5,199 nt of DNA from JBDTGE01 sp050742975 (lineage in GTDB: Bacteria > Actinomycetota > Actinomycetes > Mycobacteriales > Jatrophihabitantaceae): positions 1 to 5,199 of the forward strand of contig JBOGDQ010000280.1 of NCBI GenBank assembly GCA_050742975.1, written 5' to 3'. The position numbers and the translations under genes are program-made. The notes beneath the pieces are model-generated. The model was not told the origin of the DNA and made no database searches. It worked only from the letters and a program-made list of their open reading frames with translations. Shown here one piece after another: positions 1-5,199 of the stretch (within the stretch, counting starts at the first letter, position 1; every line of letters starts with the position of its first letter).

Positions 1-1241
1 CCACTCACGCCGCATACCGCGTGCACCGGGAAGGGCGAGATCGAGGAGAGGTACGCCGCGCCGAACCCGCCGGACGACACACCGGCGTAGCTCCAACTCG
101 ACGTCACGCGGAACGTGCTCGTCACCCATTTGTGCAGGTCCCTGACCACCGCCGTGCCCAACGCCTGGTTGGGCAGGTTCAGCCACCAGCTGTCCTTCAG
201 CGCCGGGCCGTTGCCGTCCGGCACGACCCCGATGAACGGCTCAACGCCCGAGGCGACCTGGGCCGCCTCGAGCTTCCCGTACGAGATCGTCGTCGCAGGC
301 ACGCCCGGATAGCCGTGCAGGAACACCACCACCGGGTAGTGGGCGGTCGTGTTGTCGTAGCCCGGCGGCAGCATCACCAGCACCTGCCGGTTCACCCCGA
401 GTGCGGGTGACGGGTACTGCGTGTCCACGACCCGGGCGACGCTCAACACCTGCCCGGACACCGAGCGGAACGTCTTGGGCGGCGGCAGCAAGCGCGCGCA
501 GGCCGTCAACGACGCCGCGATGGCCACGGCGGCCCCGATCGCATAGAGGGCGGTCAGCCGCCTGGACGGCCGCGCCGGCCGGATCCGGGCGCGCTTGAAG
601 ACTCGGCCGGCAAGGTACCCCCACGGGAAGATCAGCAGGTGCTCGCAGTCGGCGAGCTGGTGGTGCACGGCCAGTCCGCCGAGCAGGAAAAGTATCAGGC
701 CGGCGGTCAGCCGGCGGTCCCGGATAATGCCGGCGAGCGCGCCCGAACTGCACGCGACGATCGCTGAGGCGCCGATGTCGAGCGTGTCGAGGCGTCCGTC
801 GGCCCAGCCGCTGCCGAGCAGGTATAGCAGCCCCATCCCGGCCGCCACGCTGACCGGGCCGACCACGGCGGCGAAGACCGCCAGCACCGCCGCCCGCGCA
901 TGACCGGCGGCCACCTCGTAGCTACCCATGGTCACCAGCAGGCTGATGCAGATGCTCACCACCATGAAGACGTCGCGCGTCAGGATCGTCGAGGTCGCCA
1001 GCACCACGAAGTCGTAATTGACCAGCGCCCGCCCGGAGAACGCGCCGCTGATGAAGCGGCCGGTCGGCAGCTGCAGGCCGACCTCCAGCCGCACGAACGT
1101 CGCGATGATGCCGACGATCAGCGCGAGCGTGACGACTGGAGGGCGGCGGCGGACCGCGCCGATCGCGATCGGAACGTTCTCGCGCAGCCACATGCGGACC
1201 TGCCCCGGGGTCGGGAGATCAGCCATTGCAGATAGCGGCAC
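1..1241 (-). CDS. Rhomboid-like membrane domain fused to an extracytoplasmic esterase (partial, 3' end outside window)
   Basis: About 413 residues are visible; the C-terminus lies beyond base 1. Seen: hydrophobic segments near residues 34-50, 84-104, 117-142, 157-173, 178-194, 200-215 and 228-247, then a soluble region. The membrane part has rhomboid-like spacing: G106-x2-E109-x3-G113-x2-R116 (TM2/loop), C164-S165-S166-G167 (TM4) and H201-x6-G208-x3-G212 (TM6). The soluble part fits PF00756: LPPGY near 291-295, FLHGYPG with H309, VVPDG with D342, and the nucleophile elbow GVSSGG with Ser389. The catalytic Asp and His expected further on are outside the window. With N-terminus inside and seven segments, the esterase would face outward (inference). 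The GTG start at 1241 is preferred because GGAGG lies 8 nt upstream; an ATG at 1226 has no nearby ribosome binding site. The gene overlaps the upstream transferase gene, so the products probably act together, for example as a lipid ester hydrolase opposing the transferase. The substrate is unknown. The esterase assignment is firm; the rhomboid assignment is moderate. Confidence 0.85.
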   Translation of the reverse strand, partial: MPLSAMADLPTPGQVRMWLRENVPIAIGAVRRRPPVVTLALIVGIIATFVRLEVGLQLPTGRFISGAFSGRALVNYDFVVLATSTILTRDVFMVVSICISLLVTMGSYEVAAGHARAAVLAVFAAVVGPVSVAAGMGLLYLLGSGWADGRLDTLDIGASAIVACSSGALAGIIRDRRLTAGLILFLLGGLAVHHQLADCEHLLIFPWGYLAGRVFKRARIRPARPSRRLTALYAIGAAVAIAASLTACARLLPPPKTFRSVSGQVLSVARVVDTQYPSPALGVNRQVLVMLPPGYDNTTAHYPVVVFLHGYPGVPATTISYGKLEAAQVASGVEPFIGVVPDGNGPALKDSWWLNLPNQALGTAVVRDLHKWVTSTFRVTSSWSYAGVSSGGFGAAYLSSISPFPVHAVCGVS

Positions 1242-2250
1242 GCCTTATCCCTCCCGGGCAGTACGCCCCGCAGATCGCGAGCAGCGCCAGCGGCCGCTGC
1301 CACGCATGCGGAACAGCGAGCCATCGAGGCTCCCACCGGGGCGCGAACTTCTGCTTGTAGGAGCGGAGGGTGCGCGTCGGGTAGACGCGCTCGGCGGTTG
1401 CGCCGTGATCGCGCGGAACGCTGGCCAGACTGGCGAGCGTGAGCCCGGCGTCGCGGTACTGCTCAAGCGTGGTCGCGAGCAGGAAGTCCATCGCCGGGTT
1501 GGGCGCGTGTGGGCGCCGGCGCATCACGTCGATCACGCGGCCCTGCCCGCCCAGGTAGTGCCGCCACGTGCACCAGGCCTGGACCCGGCCGGTCCGGTCG
1601 ACGACGGCCCACAGGTCGGTCGTGCCGTCCGTCAGCTGCGCTGCCACGTCGTCGTGCCGGGTGAGCGTGAACCCCAACTCGCCGCCCCGCTTGGTGCTCA
1701 GCCACTCGCAGGACACCTCGGCCAGCTGCTCGTCCTGCCACGGCGCGTACGGCACCACGAGCAGGCCGGCCCGCCGGGCCGACGTCACCGCGTGCCGGAC
1801 GTTCGCCCGCTTGGAGCCGGACAGACTGAAGGACGGCAGGTCGATCACGGCCTCGTCGGCGACCTCGTTCACCGCGAACCCGCGGTCCAGGTACGGCTCC
1901 GGGTCGCTCACCGCCATGAAGGCCGCCCGCAGCCGCCGCTCGTGCAGTTCGGCCAGGAACTGGGCCAGCGCGCTCTCGGCGAGCGCGGGCGGCGCGACCA
2001 CGTCGCCGGGTGTAACCGCCCAGCGGCGCCGGCGCACGAAGCCGGCCGCCCCGTACCCGTCCACGAGATCGATGACGTGCACCTCAGGGGCGGCGATGAA
2101 CGGCGCGACGCCGGTGCGGCCGAACCGGGCGGCGAGGTGAGCGTGGGCCCGGATCTGAGACCGTTCCCTGGTGATCACGCCGCGCGGGCCGGACCGGTCG
2201 TAGAAAGCCAGGTCCGGACGGGGTCCGGACGGGGGGATCAAGGTCGTCAT
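1219..2250 (-). CDS. Stand-alone DUF2156 / LPG_synthase_C protein, putative lipid aminoacyltransferase
   Basis: The protein has 343 residues and no membrane segment. It matches the C-terminal catalytic domain of MprF-type phosphatidylglycerol aminoacyltransferases (PF09924, tandem GNAT fold) almost throughout: F141-x-L-S-G-S-K-R-x-N-V-R (141-152), EWLSTK...ELGFTL (182-196), a core VIDVMRRR...APNPAMDFL (239-257), and the C-terminal LRSYKQKFAPRWEPRWL (295-311). Family knowledge: such domains transfer an amino acid from aminoacyl-tRNA to a polar lipid head group. The MprF flippase domain is absent, as is the lysyl-tRNA synthetase domain of LysX, so amino acid and lipid acceptor cannot be read from sequence. 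The ATG at 2250 has only a weak purine-rich stretch (GAGAGA) 8 nt upstream. Its TGA lies within the start of the esterase gene (23-nt overlap from that gene's GTG). It is divergent from the two-component operon. An acyltransferase with another acceptor is possible. Confidence 0.85.
   Translation of the reverse strand: MTTLIPPSGPRPDLAFYDRSGPRGVITRERSQIRAHAHLAARFGRTGVAPFIAAPEVHVIDLVDGYGAAGFVRRRRWAVTPGDVVAPPALAESALAQFLAELHERRLRAAFMAVSDPEPYLDRGFAVNEVADEAVIDLPSFSLSGSKRANVRHAVTSARRAGLLVVPYAPWQDEQLAEVSCEWLSTKRGGELGFTLTRHDDVAAQLTDGTTDLWAVVDRTGRVQAWCTWRHYLGGQGRVIDVMRRRPHAPNPAMDFLLATTLEQYRDAGLTLASLASVPRDHGATAERVYPTRTLRSYKQKFAPRWEPRWLAVPHAWQRPLALLAICGAYCPGGIRRAAICNG
1249..1255 (-). promoter_or_regulatory. 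Shine-Dalgarno site deciding the esterase gene start
   Basis: The minus strand reads GGGAGGG here, inside the 3' end of the DUF2156 gene. Its GGAGG core ends 8 nt before the GTG at 1241, a normal spacing, and more than 20 nt before the ATG at 1226, which is too far. A TAA in the esterase frame lies two codons before the GTG, so no longer start is possible. Confidence 0.7.
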
Positions 2251-2307
2251 GGGTGCGGTCTCTCTGTCGCCGGTGACGCGGACAGATCAACTATCGAAAA
2301 CCGACGA

Positions 2308-2324
2308 TGTGACACTCGTGTGAC
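2308..2324. promoter_or_regulatory. Tandem TGTGAC direct repeat, candidate response-regulator box
   Basis: TGTGAC occurs at 2308-2313 and exactly again at 2319-2324, an 11-bp period with a 5-bp spacer. OmpR/PhoB-family dimers bind head-to-tail half-sites at about one helical turn, and the adjacent gene encodes such a regulator. A weaker related GATGT follows at 2326-2330. That this is the regulator's own binding site is inference. Confidence 0.45.
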
Positions 2325-2347
2325 GGATGTAGGAGTTCCCCATGCTG

Positions 2348-2358
2348 GCTCTCAGAGC
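2348..2358. promoter_or_regulatory. Palindrome GCTCTCAGAGC, candidate operator
   Basis: Perfect 5-bp arms flank one central base. It lies 39 bp before the response-regulator start and about 25 bp before the putative -10, so a protein bound here could influence that promoter. An 11-bp palindrome can also arise by chance. Confidence 0.25.
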
Positions 2359-2383
2359 GGGCGAGGTAAGCCCGAATCCGAGT

Positions 2384-2389
2384 TAGGTT
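2384..2389 (+). promoter_or_regulatory. Possible -10 element of a leaderless two-component transcript
   Basis: TAGGTT fits the TANNNT pattern of actinobacterial -10 elements and ends 7 nt before the GTG at 2397, so transcription could begin at or next to the start codon. The absence of a good Shine-Dalgarno sequence before this GTG agrees with a leaderless mRNA. No clear -35 hexamer is seen 17-18 bp upstream. Confidence 0.35.
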
Positions 2390-2396
2390 TCGCATC

Positions 2397-3107
2397 GTGC
2401 GGGTGCTGGTCGTCGAGGACGACGTTCGGATGGCAGACATGCTGCGGCGAGGACTGTCCGAGGAGGGTTACTCGGTCGACATCGCGCGGGACGGGACCGA
2501 CGCGCTGTGGCAGGCCACAGAGATCGACTACGACGTGATCCTCCTCGACGTCATGCTGCCCGAAGTCGACGGCATCGAGGTCTGCCGGCGACTGCGCGAG
2601 GACGAGCGCTGGGCACCCATCCTGATGCTCACGGCGCGTTCGGCGGTGGAGGACCGGGTGTCCGGACTTGACGTGGGAGCCGACGACTACCTCGCCAAGC
2701 CGTTCAGCTTCGGCGAGCTGCAGGCACGCATCCGGGCGCTGGTGCGACGCGGCGCCCAGCCACGCCCGACCGTGCTGAGTGCCGGCTCCCTGCACCTCGA
2801 CCCGGCGGCGCGGACGGCCTGGCGCGAGCAGGCACCGCTCGAGTTGTCAGCCAAGGAGTTCGAGCTGCTCAAGCTCTTCCTGCTCCGCAAGGGCGACGTG
2901 CTCAGCCGCAGCGTGATCCTCGAGCATGTCTGGGACTTCGCCTTCGACGGGGTAAGCAACGTCGTCGACCAGTACGTCGCCTACCTACGCCGCAAGATCG
3001 ACCGACCGTTCGGCGTCGAGCAGCTCGAGACGGTCCGTGGTGCCGGCTACCGGCTGCGGGAGGAGCCTCGGCCGGTGGACGAGGAGACCGCCGCCGTGCC
3101 CGAGTGA
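2397..3107 (+). CDS. OmpR/PhoB-family response regulator
   Basis: The protein has 236 residues, the usual length. The receiver domain (about 1-115) shows the acidic pair D8/D9, the phospho-acceptor D51 in ILLDVMLP, T79 in MLTAR, Y98 and K101 in DDYLAKPF, so all phosphorelay residues are present. A winged-helix DNA-binding domain follows (about 128-226) with ELSAKEFELLKLF, SRSVILEHVWD, the recognition-helix region NVVDQYVAYLRRKID and the closing wing TVRGAGYRL. It should be phosphorylated by the kinase encoded 4 nt downstream and act as a transcription factor. The GTG start at 2397 places the acidic pair at the normal distance from the N-terminus. There is no strong ribosome binding site; a leaderless transcript is possible. 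A short acidic, proline-containing tail follows the wing. The regulon is unknown; the divergent lipid-modification operon and its own promoter are the nearest candidates. Confidence 0.95.
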   Translation: MRVLVVEDDVRMADMLRRGLSEEGYSVDIARDGTDALWQATEIDYDVILLDVMLPEVDGIEVCRRLREDERWAPILMLTARSAVEDRVSGLDVGADDYLAKPFSFGELQARIRALVRRGAQPRPTVLSAGSLHLDPAARTAWREQAPLELSAKEFELLKLFLLRKGDVLSRSVILEHVWDFAFDGVSNVVDQYVAYLRRKIDRPFGVEQLETVRGAGYRLREEPRPVDEETAAVPE

Positions 3108-3111
3108 TGCC

Positions 3112-4578
3112 ATGACCATCCGAACCCGCTTGGCCCTGCTGTTCACGGCCGCCGTCCTCGCGCTCGTCGCCGGTGGCTCGGTGCTGTTCGTCAAGCGGCT
3201 GGGCGACGGGCTCAACCAGAGCCTGGACGTCCGGCTGGCCACGCGGGCCGCCTCAGTCCTGGCCGTCCTGCAGCGACCGGGCGACAACCTCAGCACGCCG
3301 TTCCTTTACCGCCTGCGGCTGGGCAACACCAACGGCATCTACGCGCAACTGCTGTCGACGCAGGGCACCGAGATCAACACCTCGCGTGGACTCGGCAACA
3401 GCCCGCTGATCTCCCCCGGGCAGGCCGCTCGCACCGTGATCGGAGCGATCAGCGCCGACACCACGGCGCAGCTTATCGGCCCGGACGAGCGGACGGCCGA
3501 ACCGATGCGGTTGATGGCCGTGCACAATGCATTCCCGAGCATCGTCGTCGTGGTGGCCACCAGCCGTGAGGTCGTGGACAAGGCGATCGCCAAGGCGACC
3601 CAGCAGCTGCTGATCCTGTGCGGTGTCGTGCTGCTGCTGGCCGGGCCTGCGGCCTGGCTGCTGACCCGCGCTGCGCTGCGCCCGGTCGAGCGGATGCGCC
3701 GTCAGGTCGCCGGGATGCGGGCGACCGAGGTAGGCAGCGGAATCGCGATCCCGAAGACACGCGACGAGATAGCCAGGCTGGCCAACACGTTCAACCAACT
3801 GCTCGCCCGGCTGCACGCGGCGAACGAGCGCGAGAAGGCGTTCGTGACCGACACCGGTCACGAGCTGCGCACGCCGCTCGCGGTGCTCAAAGGCGAACTC
3901 GAGCTGGCGCAAAGCCCGAACCGTACGCGAGAGGAACTGCGCGAGACGGTCACCGTGGCCGCCGAGGAGACCGAGCGGCTGGTGCGGCTCGCCGAGGACC
4001 TGCTGCTGCTTGCCCGGGACGACGAGGCGCCGGTGCCCAGGCTGACCCGCTTTGACCTCGCGCCGGTCGTAGACCAGGCGATCCGGGCGGTTGGCGGTGC
4101 GGCGCGGGCCCGCGACCTGGACGTCCGGCTCGCGGCGAACGGCCCGGTCCCGATCAACGCCGAACTGGACCGGATCCGAAGGGCGGTGGACAACCTGCTC
4201 ACGAACGCGATCCGCTACGCCCCGCTCGGCGGCTGGATCGAGGTCGGTGTCGAAATGACCGGCACCCACGTGCAGGTCACTGTCAGCGACAACGGACCCG
4301 GGTTCCCAACCACCTTCCTGCCGATCGCGTTCGACCGCTTCACTCGCGCCGAGAGCCCGACCGGGTACTCCCGATCGGCACCCGCGCAGACGGTGCTTGC
4401 CCAGACCATGGTGCCCGCACAGACGGGCGGCAACGGCTTGGGCTTGGCGATCGTGCACTCGGTGATCGCCAGTCACGGTGGGACCGCGACGGCCGCCAAC
4501 GGGCCGTCGGGTGGGGCGGTCGTGACGCTGCGATGGCCGGCCGACGCCTCCGTCGTGCAACTGCGCCCGTTGCTCTGA
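3112..4578 (+). CDS. Membrane sensor histidine kinase, partner of the upstream regulator
   Basis: The protein has 488 residues from the ATG at 3112. It shows TM1 (about 7-27), an extracytoplasmic sensor region of about 135 residues with no recognised domain, TM2 (about 166-186), a HAMP linker (187-240), the dimerisation/phosphoacceptor motif DTGHELRTPL with H250, the N box DNLLTNAIRYAP with N365, the G1 box SDNGPGF with D393, an F box FDRF, and the G2 box GGNGLGLAIV (439-448). All catalytic boxes are intact. Between the F and G2 boxes the ATP lid is about 15 residues longer than usual and contains three AQT units (424-438). The ATG lies 4 nt after the regulator's stop with no strong ribosome binding site, which suggests translational coupling. 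An in-frame GTG at 3037 would start inside the regulator gene and is rejected. The signal sensed cannot be told from sequence; cell-envelope stress is a guess from the neighbouring lipid-modification genes. Confidence 0.95.
   Translation: MTIRTRLALLFTAAVLALVAGGSVLFVKRLGDGLNQSLDVRLATRAASVLAVLQRPGDNLSTPFLYRLRLGNTNGIYAQLLSTQGTEINTSRGLGNSPLISPGQAARTVIGAISADTTAQLIGPDERTAEPMRLMAVHNAFPSIVVVVATSREVVDKAIAKATQQLLILCGVVLLLAGPAAWLLTRAALRPVERMRRQVAGMRATEVGSGIAIPKTRDEIARLANTFNQLLARLHAANEREKAFVTDTGHELRTPLAVLKGELELAQSPNRTREELRETVTVAAEETERLVRLAEDLLLLARDDEAPVPRLTRFDLAPVVDQAIRAVGGAARARDLDVRLAANGPVPINAELDRIRRAVDNLLTNAIRYAPLGGWIEVGVEMTGTHVQVTVSDNGPGFPTTFLPIAFDRFTRAESPTGYSRSAPAQTVLAQTMVPAQTGGNGLGLAIVHSVIASHGGTATAANGPSGGAVVTLRWPADASVVQLRPLL
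4381..4426 (+). repeat. Short in-frame repeat in the kinase ATP lid
   Basis: A 13-bp unit CCCGCGCAGACGG at 4381 recurs at 4414 with one mismatch, 33 bp (11 codons) apart, with a partial copy between. It encodes PAQT, then LAQT, then PAQT, at residues 424-438, directly before the G2 box. The pattern suggests local duplication inside the reading frame. Confidence 0.6.
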
Positions 4579-4643
4579 CCCGCAGCCCGCTTCCAAAGGG
4601 TGACTGTGCTCTGTTCGCGATGGCGGGACCGGTTCTGCTCGGC

Positions 4644-4654
4644 GAGGTAACCTC
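4644..4654. repeat. Small palindrome GAGGTAACCTC
   Basis: Five-base arms GAGGT/ACCTC surround a single A, about 66 bp after the kinase stop. It could be an operator half-turn site or chance; no gene starts nearby to support regulation. Confidence 0.2.
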
Positions 4655-4674
4655 AGGCTCAAGACGCAGCGACC

Positions 4675-4695
4675 TGCCGGCCCGACGTGCCGGCA
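4675..4695 (+). terminator. Hairpin after the two-component operon, possible terminator
   Basis: TGCCGGC and GCCGGCA form a perfect 7-bp GC-rich stem with a 7-nt loop, about 96 nt after the kinase stop codon. No T-run follows, as is common for terminators in high-GC actinobacteria. Its position between convergent genes fits, but function is inferred from structure only. Confidence 0.4.
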
Positions 4696-4843
4696 TGGAT
4701 TTCGCGGAACCACCATCAGTCTGCAGACGCGGGAAGAAGTATGTGGCGGCGTCGGTCCAGGCCAGTCGGAGGATGTTGCTTTCGTGCGGCGTCGCCGGCT
4801 GCGGGCGTTCTCGCTGAACTTGTGCGGCGATGATCCGGCTGGG

Positions 4844-4879
4844 GCGCCGGCGTGCCTACGGGGAGACACGCGCCGGCGT
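4844..4879. repeat. Paired GCGCCGGCGT repeat able to form a hairpin
   Basis: The 10-mer GCGCCGGCGT occurs at 4844-4853 and 4870-4879. Its core CGCCGGCG is self-complementary, so the copies can pair with an 18-nt loop or act as two separate palindromes. Lying between convergent genes, it could aid transcription termination on either strand. Confidence 0.35.
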
Positions 4880-4953
4880 CCTCCCTCGCCCGCGAAGGTG
4901 CGGCCCCTCGGGTTGCGACTGTGGGCGGACGTGGTGGGGGCGGAGTGGGCGAC

Positions 4954-4965
4954 ATGTGATCACAT
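4954..4965. promoter_or_regulatory. Perfect 12-bp palindrome ATGTGATCACAT
   Basis: The twelve bases equal their own reverse complement and stand in a less GC-rich patch. Such sites are typical operators for dimeric winged-helix or helix-turn-helix regulators. It lies about 77 bp past the stop of the GntR-like fragment, not at an obvious promoter, so the role is open. Confidence 0.35.
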
Positions 4966-4978
4966 TGATCCCTTCAGC

Positions 4979-5011
4979 CAAACCAGTCACGCAGCAGCGC
5001 CGCAAACCAGT
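4979..5011. repeat. Direct repeat CAAACCAGT
   Basis: An exact 9-bp repeat at 4979-4987 and 5003-5011, a 24-bp period, each followed within a few bases by GCAG. It partly overlaps the hairpin at 4992-5040. No function can be assigned. Confidence 0.4.
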
Positions 5012-5040
5012 GGTCGCAGGGCCACCACACGGCTCTGCTG
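4992..5040 (-). terminator. Interrupted hairpin just after the minus-strand regulator stop
   Basis: CAGCAG (4992-4997) pairs with CTGCTG (5035-5040), followed inward by CCG/CGG after a 2-by-2 internal loop and by GTGGT/ACCAC (5010-5014 with 5024-5028). The stem begins one base past the stop codon of the minus-strand gene. No T-run follows, so termination is only a possibility. Confidence 0.3.
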
Positions 5041-5041
5041 A

Positions 5042-5199
5042 TCAACGTCGGCCCGCGGAGCGCCGGGTGGACGCCGCCTCAACTTGCGCAGGCTCGCCCT
5101 TCGCGTCGTCGAGTAGGGGCCCCAGTGCGTGCCAGTTCGCGCGGGCGGCGAGTGCCGCGCCCTCGGCGTCACCGTCCGCACACAGCTCGATGATCTTCT
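5042..5199 (-). CDS. C-terminal fragment of a probable GntR-family (FCD domain) regulator
   Basis: Only the last 51 codons plus the TGA at 5044-5042 are inside the window; the gene begins beyond base 5199. The visible peptide starts KIIELCADGDAEGAALAARANWHALGPLL. This matches the final two helices of FCD effector-binding domains, where a 'gD-x-x-x-A' turn is followed by a helix with a histidine near its end, the usual C-terminus of FadR-type GntR regulators. Codon third positions are mostly G/C, which supports this frame. A short polar, Arg-rich tail follows. It is convergent with the two-component operon, so it is probably a separate transcription unit. The DNA-binding domain is not visible; other all-helical regulator families remain possible. 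Confidence 0.55.
   Translation of the reverse strand, partial: KIIELCADGDAEGAALAARANWHALGPLLDDAKGEPAQVEAASTRRSAGRR

Larger units (their letters stand above)
2251..2396. promoter_or_regulatory. Divergent intergenic region between the transferase operon and the two-component operon
   Basis: These 146 bp separate the start codons of the two divergent operons and must carry both promoters. They hold a tandem TGTGAC repeat (2308-2324), a palindrome (2348-2358) and a -10-like TAGGTT (2384-2389). No strong sigma70-type -35/-10 pair is obvious for the minus-strand operon; the AT-rich stretch near 2285-2300 is the best place to look. Confidence 0.7.
4579..5041. other. Intergenic region between convergent genes, no convincing gene
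   Basis: About 460 bp lie between the kinase stop and the stop of the minus-strand regulator fragment. Open frames on both strands are short (about 95 residues or less), show no family motifs, and are rich in Arg/Pro as expected of GC-rich noncoding frames. The region holds inverted repeats at 4644-4654, 4675-4695, 4844-4879 and 4992-5040 and a 12-bp palindrome at 4954-4965. A 30-codon ORF at 4741-4833 has a GGAAG upstream but no other support. Confidence 0.6.

Noticed and set aside
241..753. A 170-codon minus-strand frame inside the esterase gene
   Set aside because: It is out of frame with the continuous rhomboid-esterase reading frame, which carries the LPPGY, HG and GVSSGG motifs without interruption.
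1018..2538. A 506-codon open frame on the plus strand across the transferase gene and into the regulator gene
   Set aside because: It has no family motifs, while the minus-strand frame is a clear DUF2156 protein and the in-frame regulator starts at 2397; this is a GC-rich shadow frame.
3037..3111. GTG at 3037 as a longer start for the histidine kinase
   Set aside because: It would place 25 extra residues before TM1 and overlap the regulator's conserved C-terminus; the ATG at 3112 starts a normal MTIRTRLALLF membrane segment.
3253..4869. A 538-codon open frame on the minus strand, antisense to the histidine kinase
   Set aside because: It mirrors the kinase codons in GC-rich DNA, is rich in Arg/Gly/Pro/His with no motifs, and the plus strand encodes all histidine kinase boxes intact.
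4954..4965. The ATGTGATCACAT palindrome as a classical CRP site
   Set aside because: The CRP consensus has TGTGA and TCACA separated by six bases; here the arms are fused with no spacer.
4784..5041. An 85-codon plus-strand ORF after the kinase
   Set aside because: No recognisable motif, no clear ribosome binding site, and an Arg/Pro/Ala-rich composition typical of spurious GC-rich frames.
4987..5181. A 64-codon minus-strand ORF at the right edge
   Set aside because: It competes with the frame ending at 5042, whose peptide resembles an FCD-domain C-terminus and has better codon bias.

Overview
The window is GC-rich, with strong G/C at third codon positions, GTG starts and actinobacterial-type gene families (a stand-alone DUF2156 protein, an OmpR-type response regulator with a GHELRTP-class sensor kinase). 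It most likely comes from a high-GC actinomycete chromosome. No species can be named from the sequence, and no RNA genes, insertion sequences, CRISPR arrays or phage genes were seen.

Layout. (1) Bases 1-2250, minus strand: a two-gene, overlapping unit. The upstream gene (2250-1219) encodes a 343-residue soluble protein with the DUF2156 / LPG_synthase_C fold, the catalytic half of MprF-type lipid aminoacyl transferases, but without the MprF membrane flippase. The downstream gene (1241 to beyond base 1) encodes a membrane protein whose N-terminal ~215 residues look like a rhomboid fold. After one more membrane segment comes an extracytoplasmic esterase of the PF00756 (esterase D / mycolyltransferase-like) superfamily, cut by the window edge shortly after its nucleophile serine. 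(2) Bases 2251-2396: a 146-bp divergent promoter region with a tandem TGTGAC repeat on an 11-bp period and an 11-bp palindrome. (3) Bases 2397-4578, plus strand: a tight two-component operon, response regulator then histidine kinase. (4) Bases 4579-5041: about 460 bp with no convincing gene but several inverted repeats and a perfect 12-bp palindrome. (5) Bases 5042-5199, minus strand: the C-terminal end of a gene that looks like a GntR-family regulator with an FCD domain.

How the parts may work together (inference). A transferase and an esterase in one translationally coupled operon resemble known aminoacyl-phospholipid synthase/hydrolase pairs, in which one enzyme adds an amino acid to a membrane lipid and the other removes it. 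The two-component genes are divergently transcribed from the same short intergenic region, and its tandem repeats have the geometry OmpR-family dimers bind. So the sensor pair may control the lipid-modifying operon, itself, or both. The most unusual part is the esterase's fusion to a rhomboid-like domain that keeps residues in the places of the rhomboid serine-histidine dyad.
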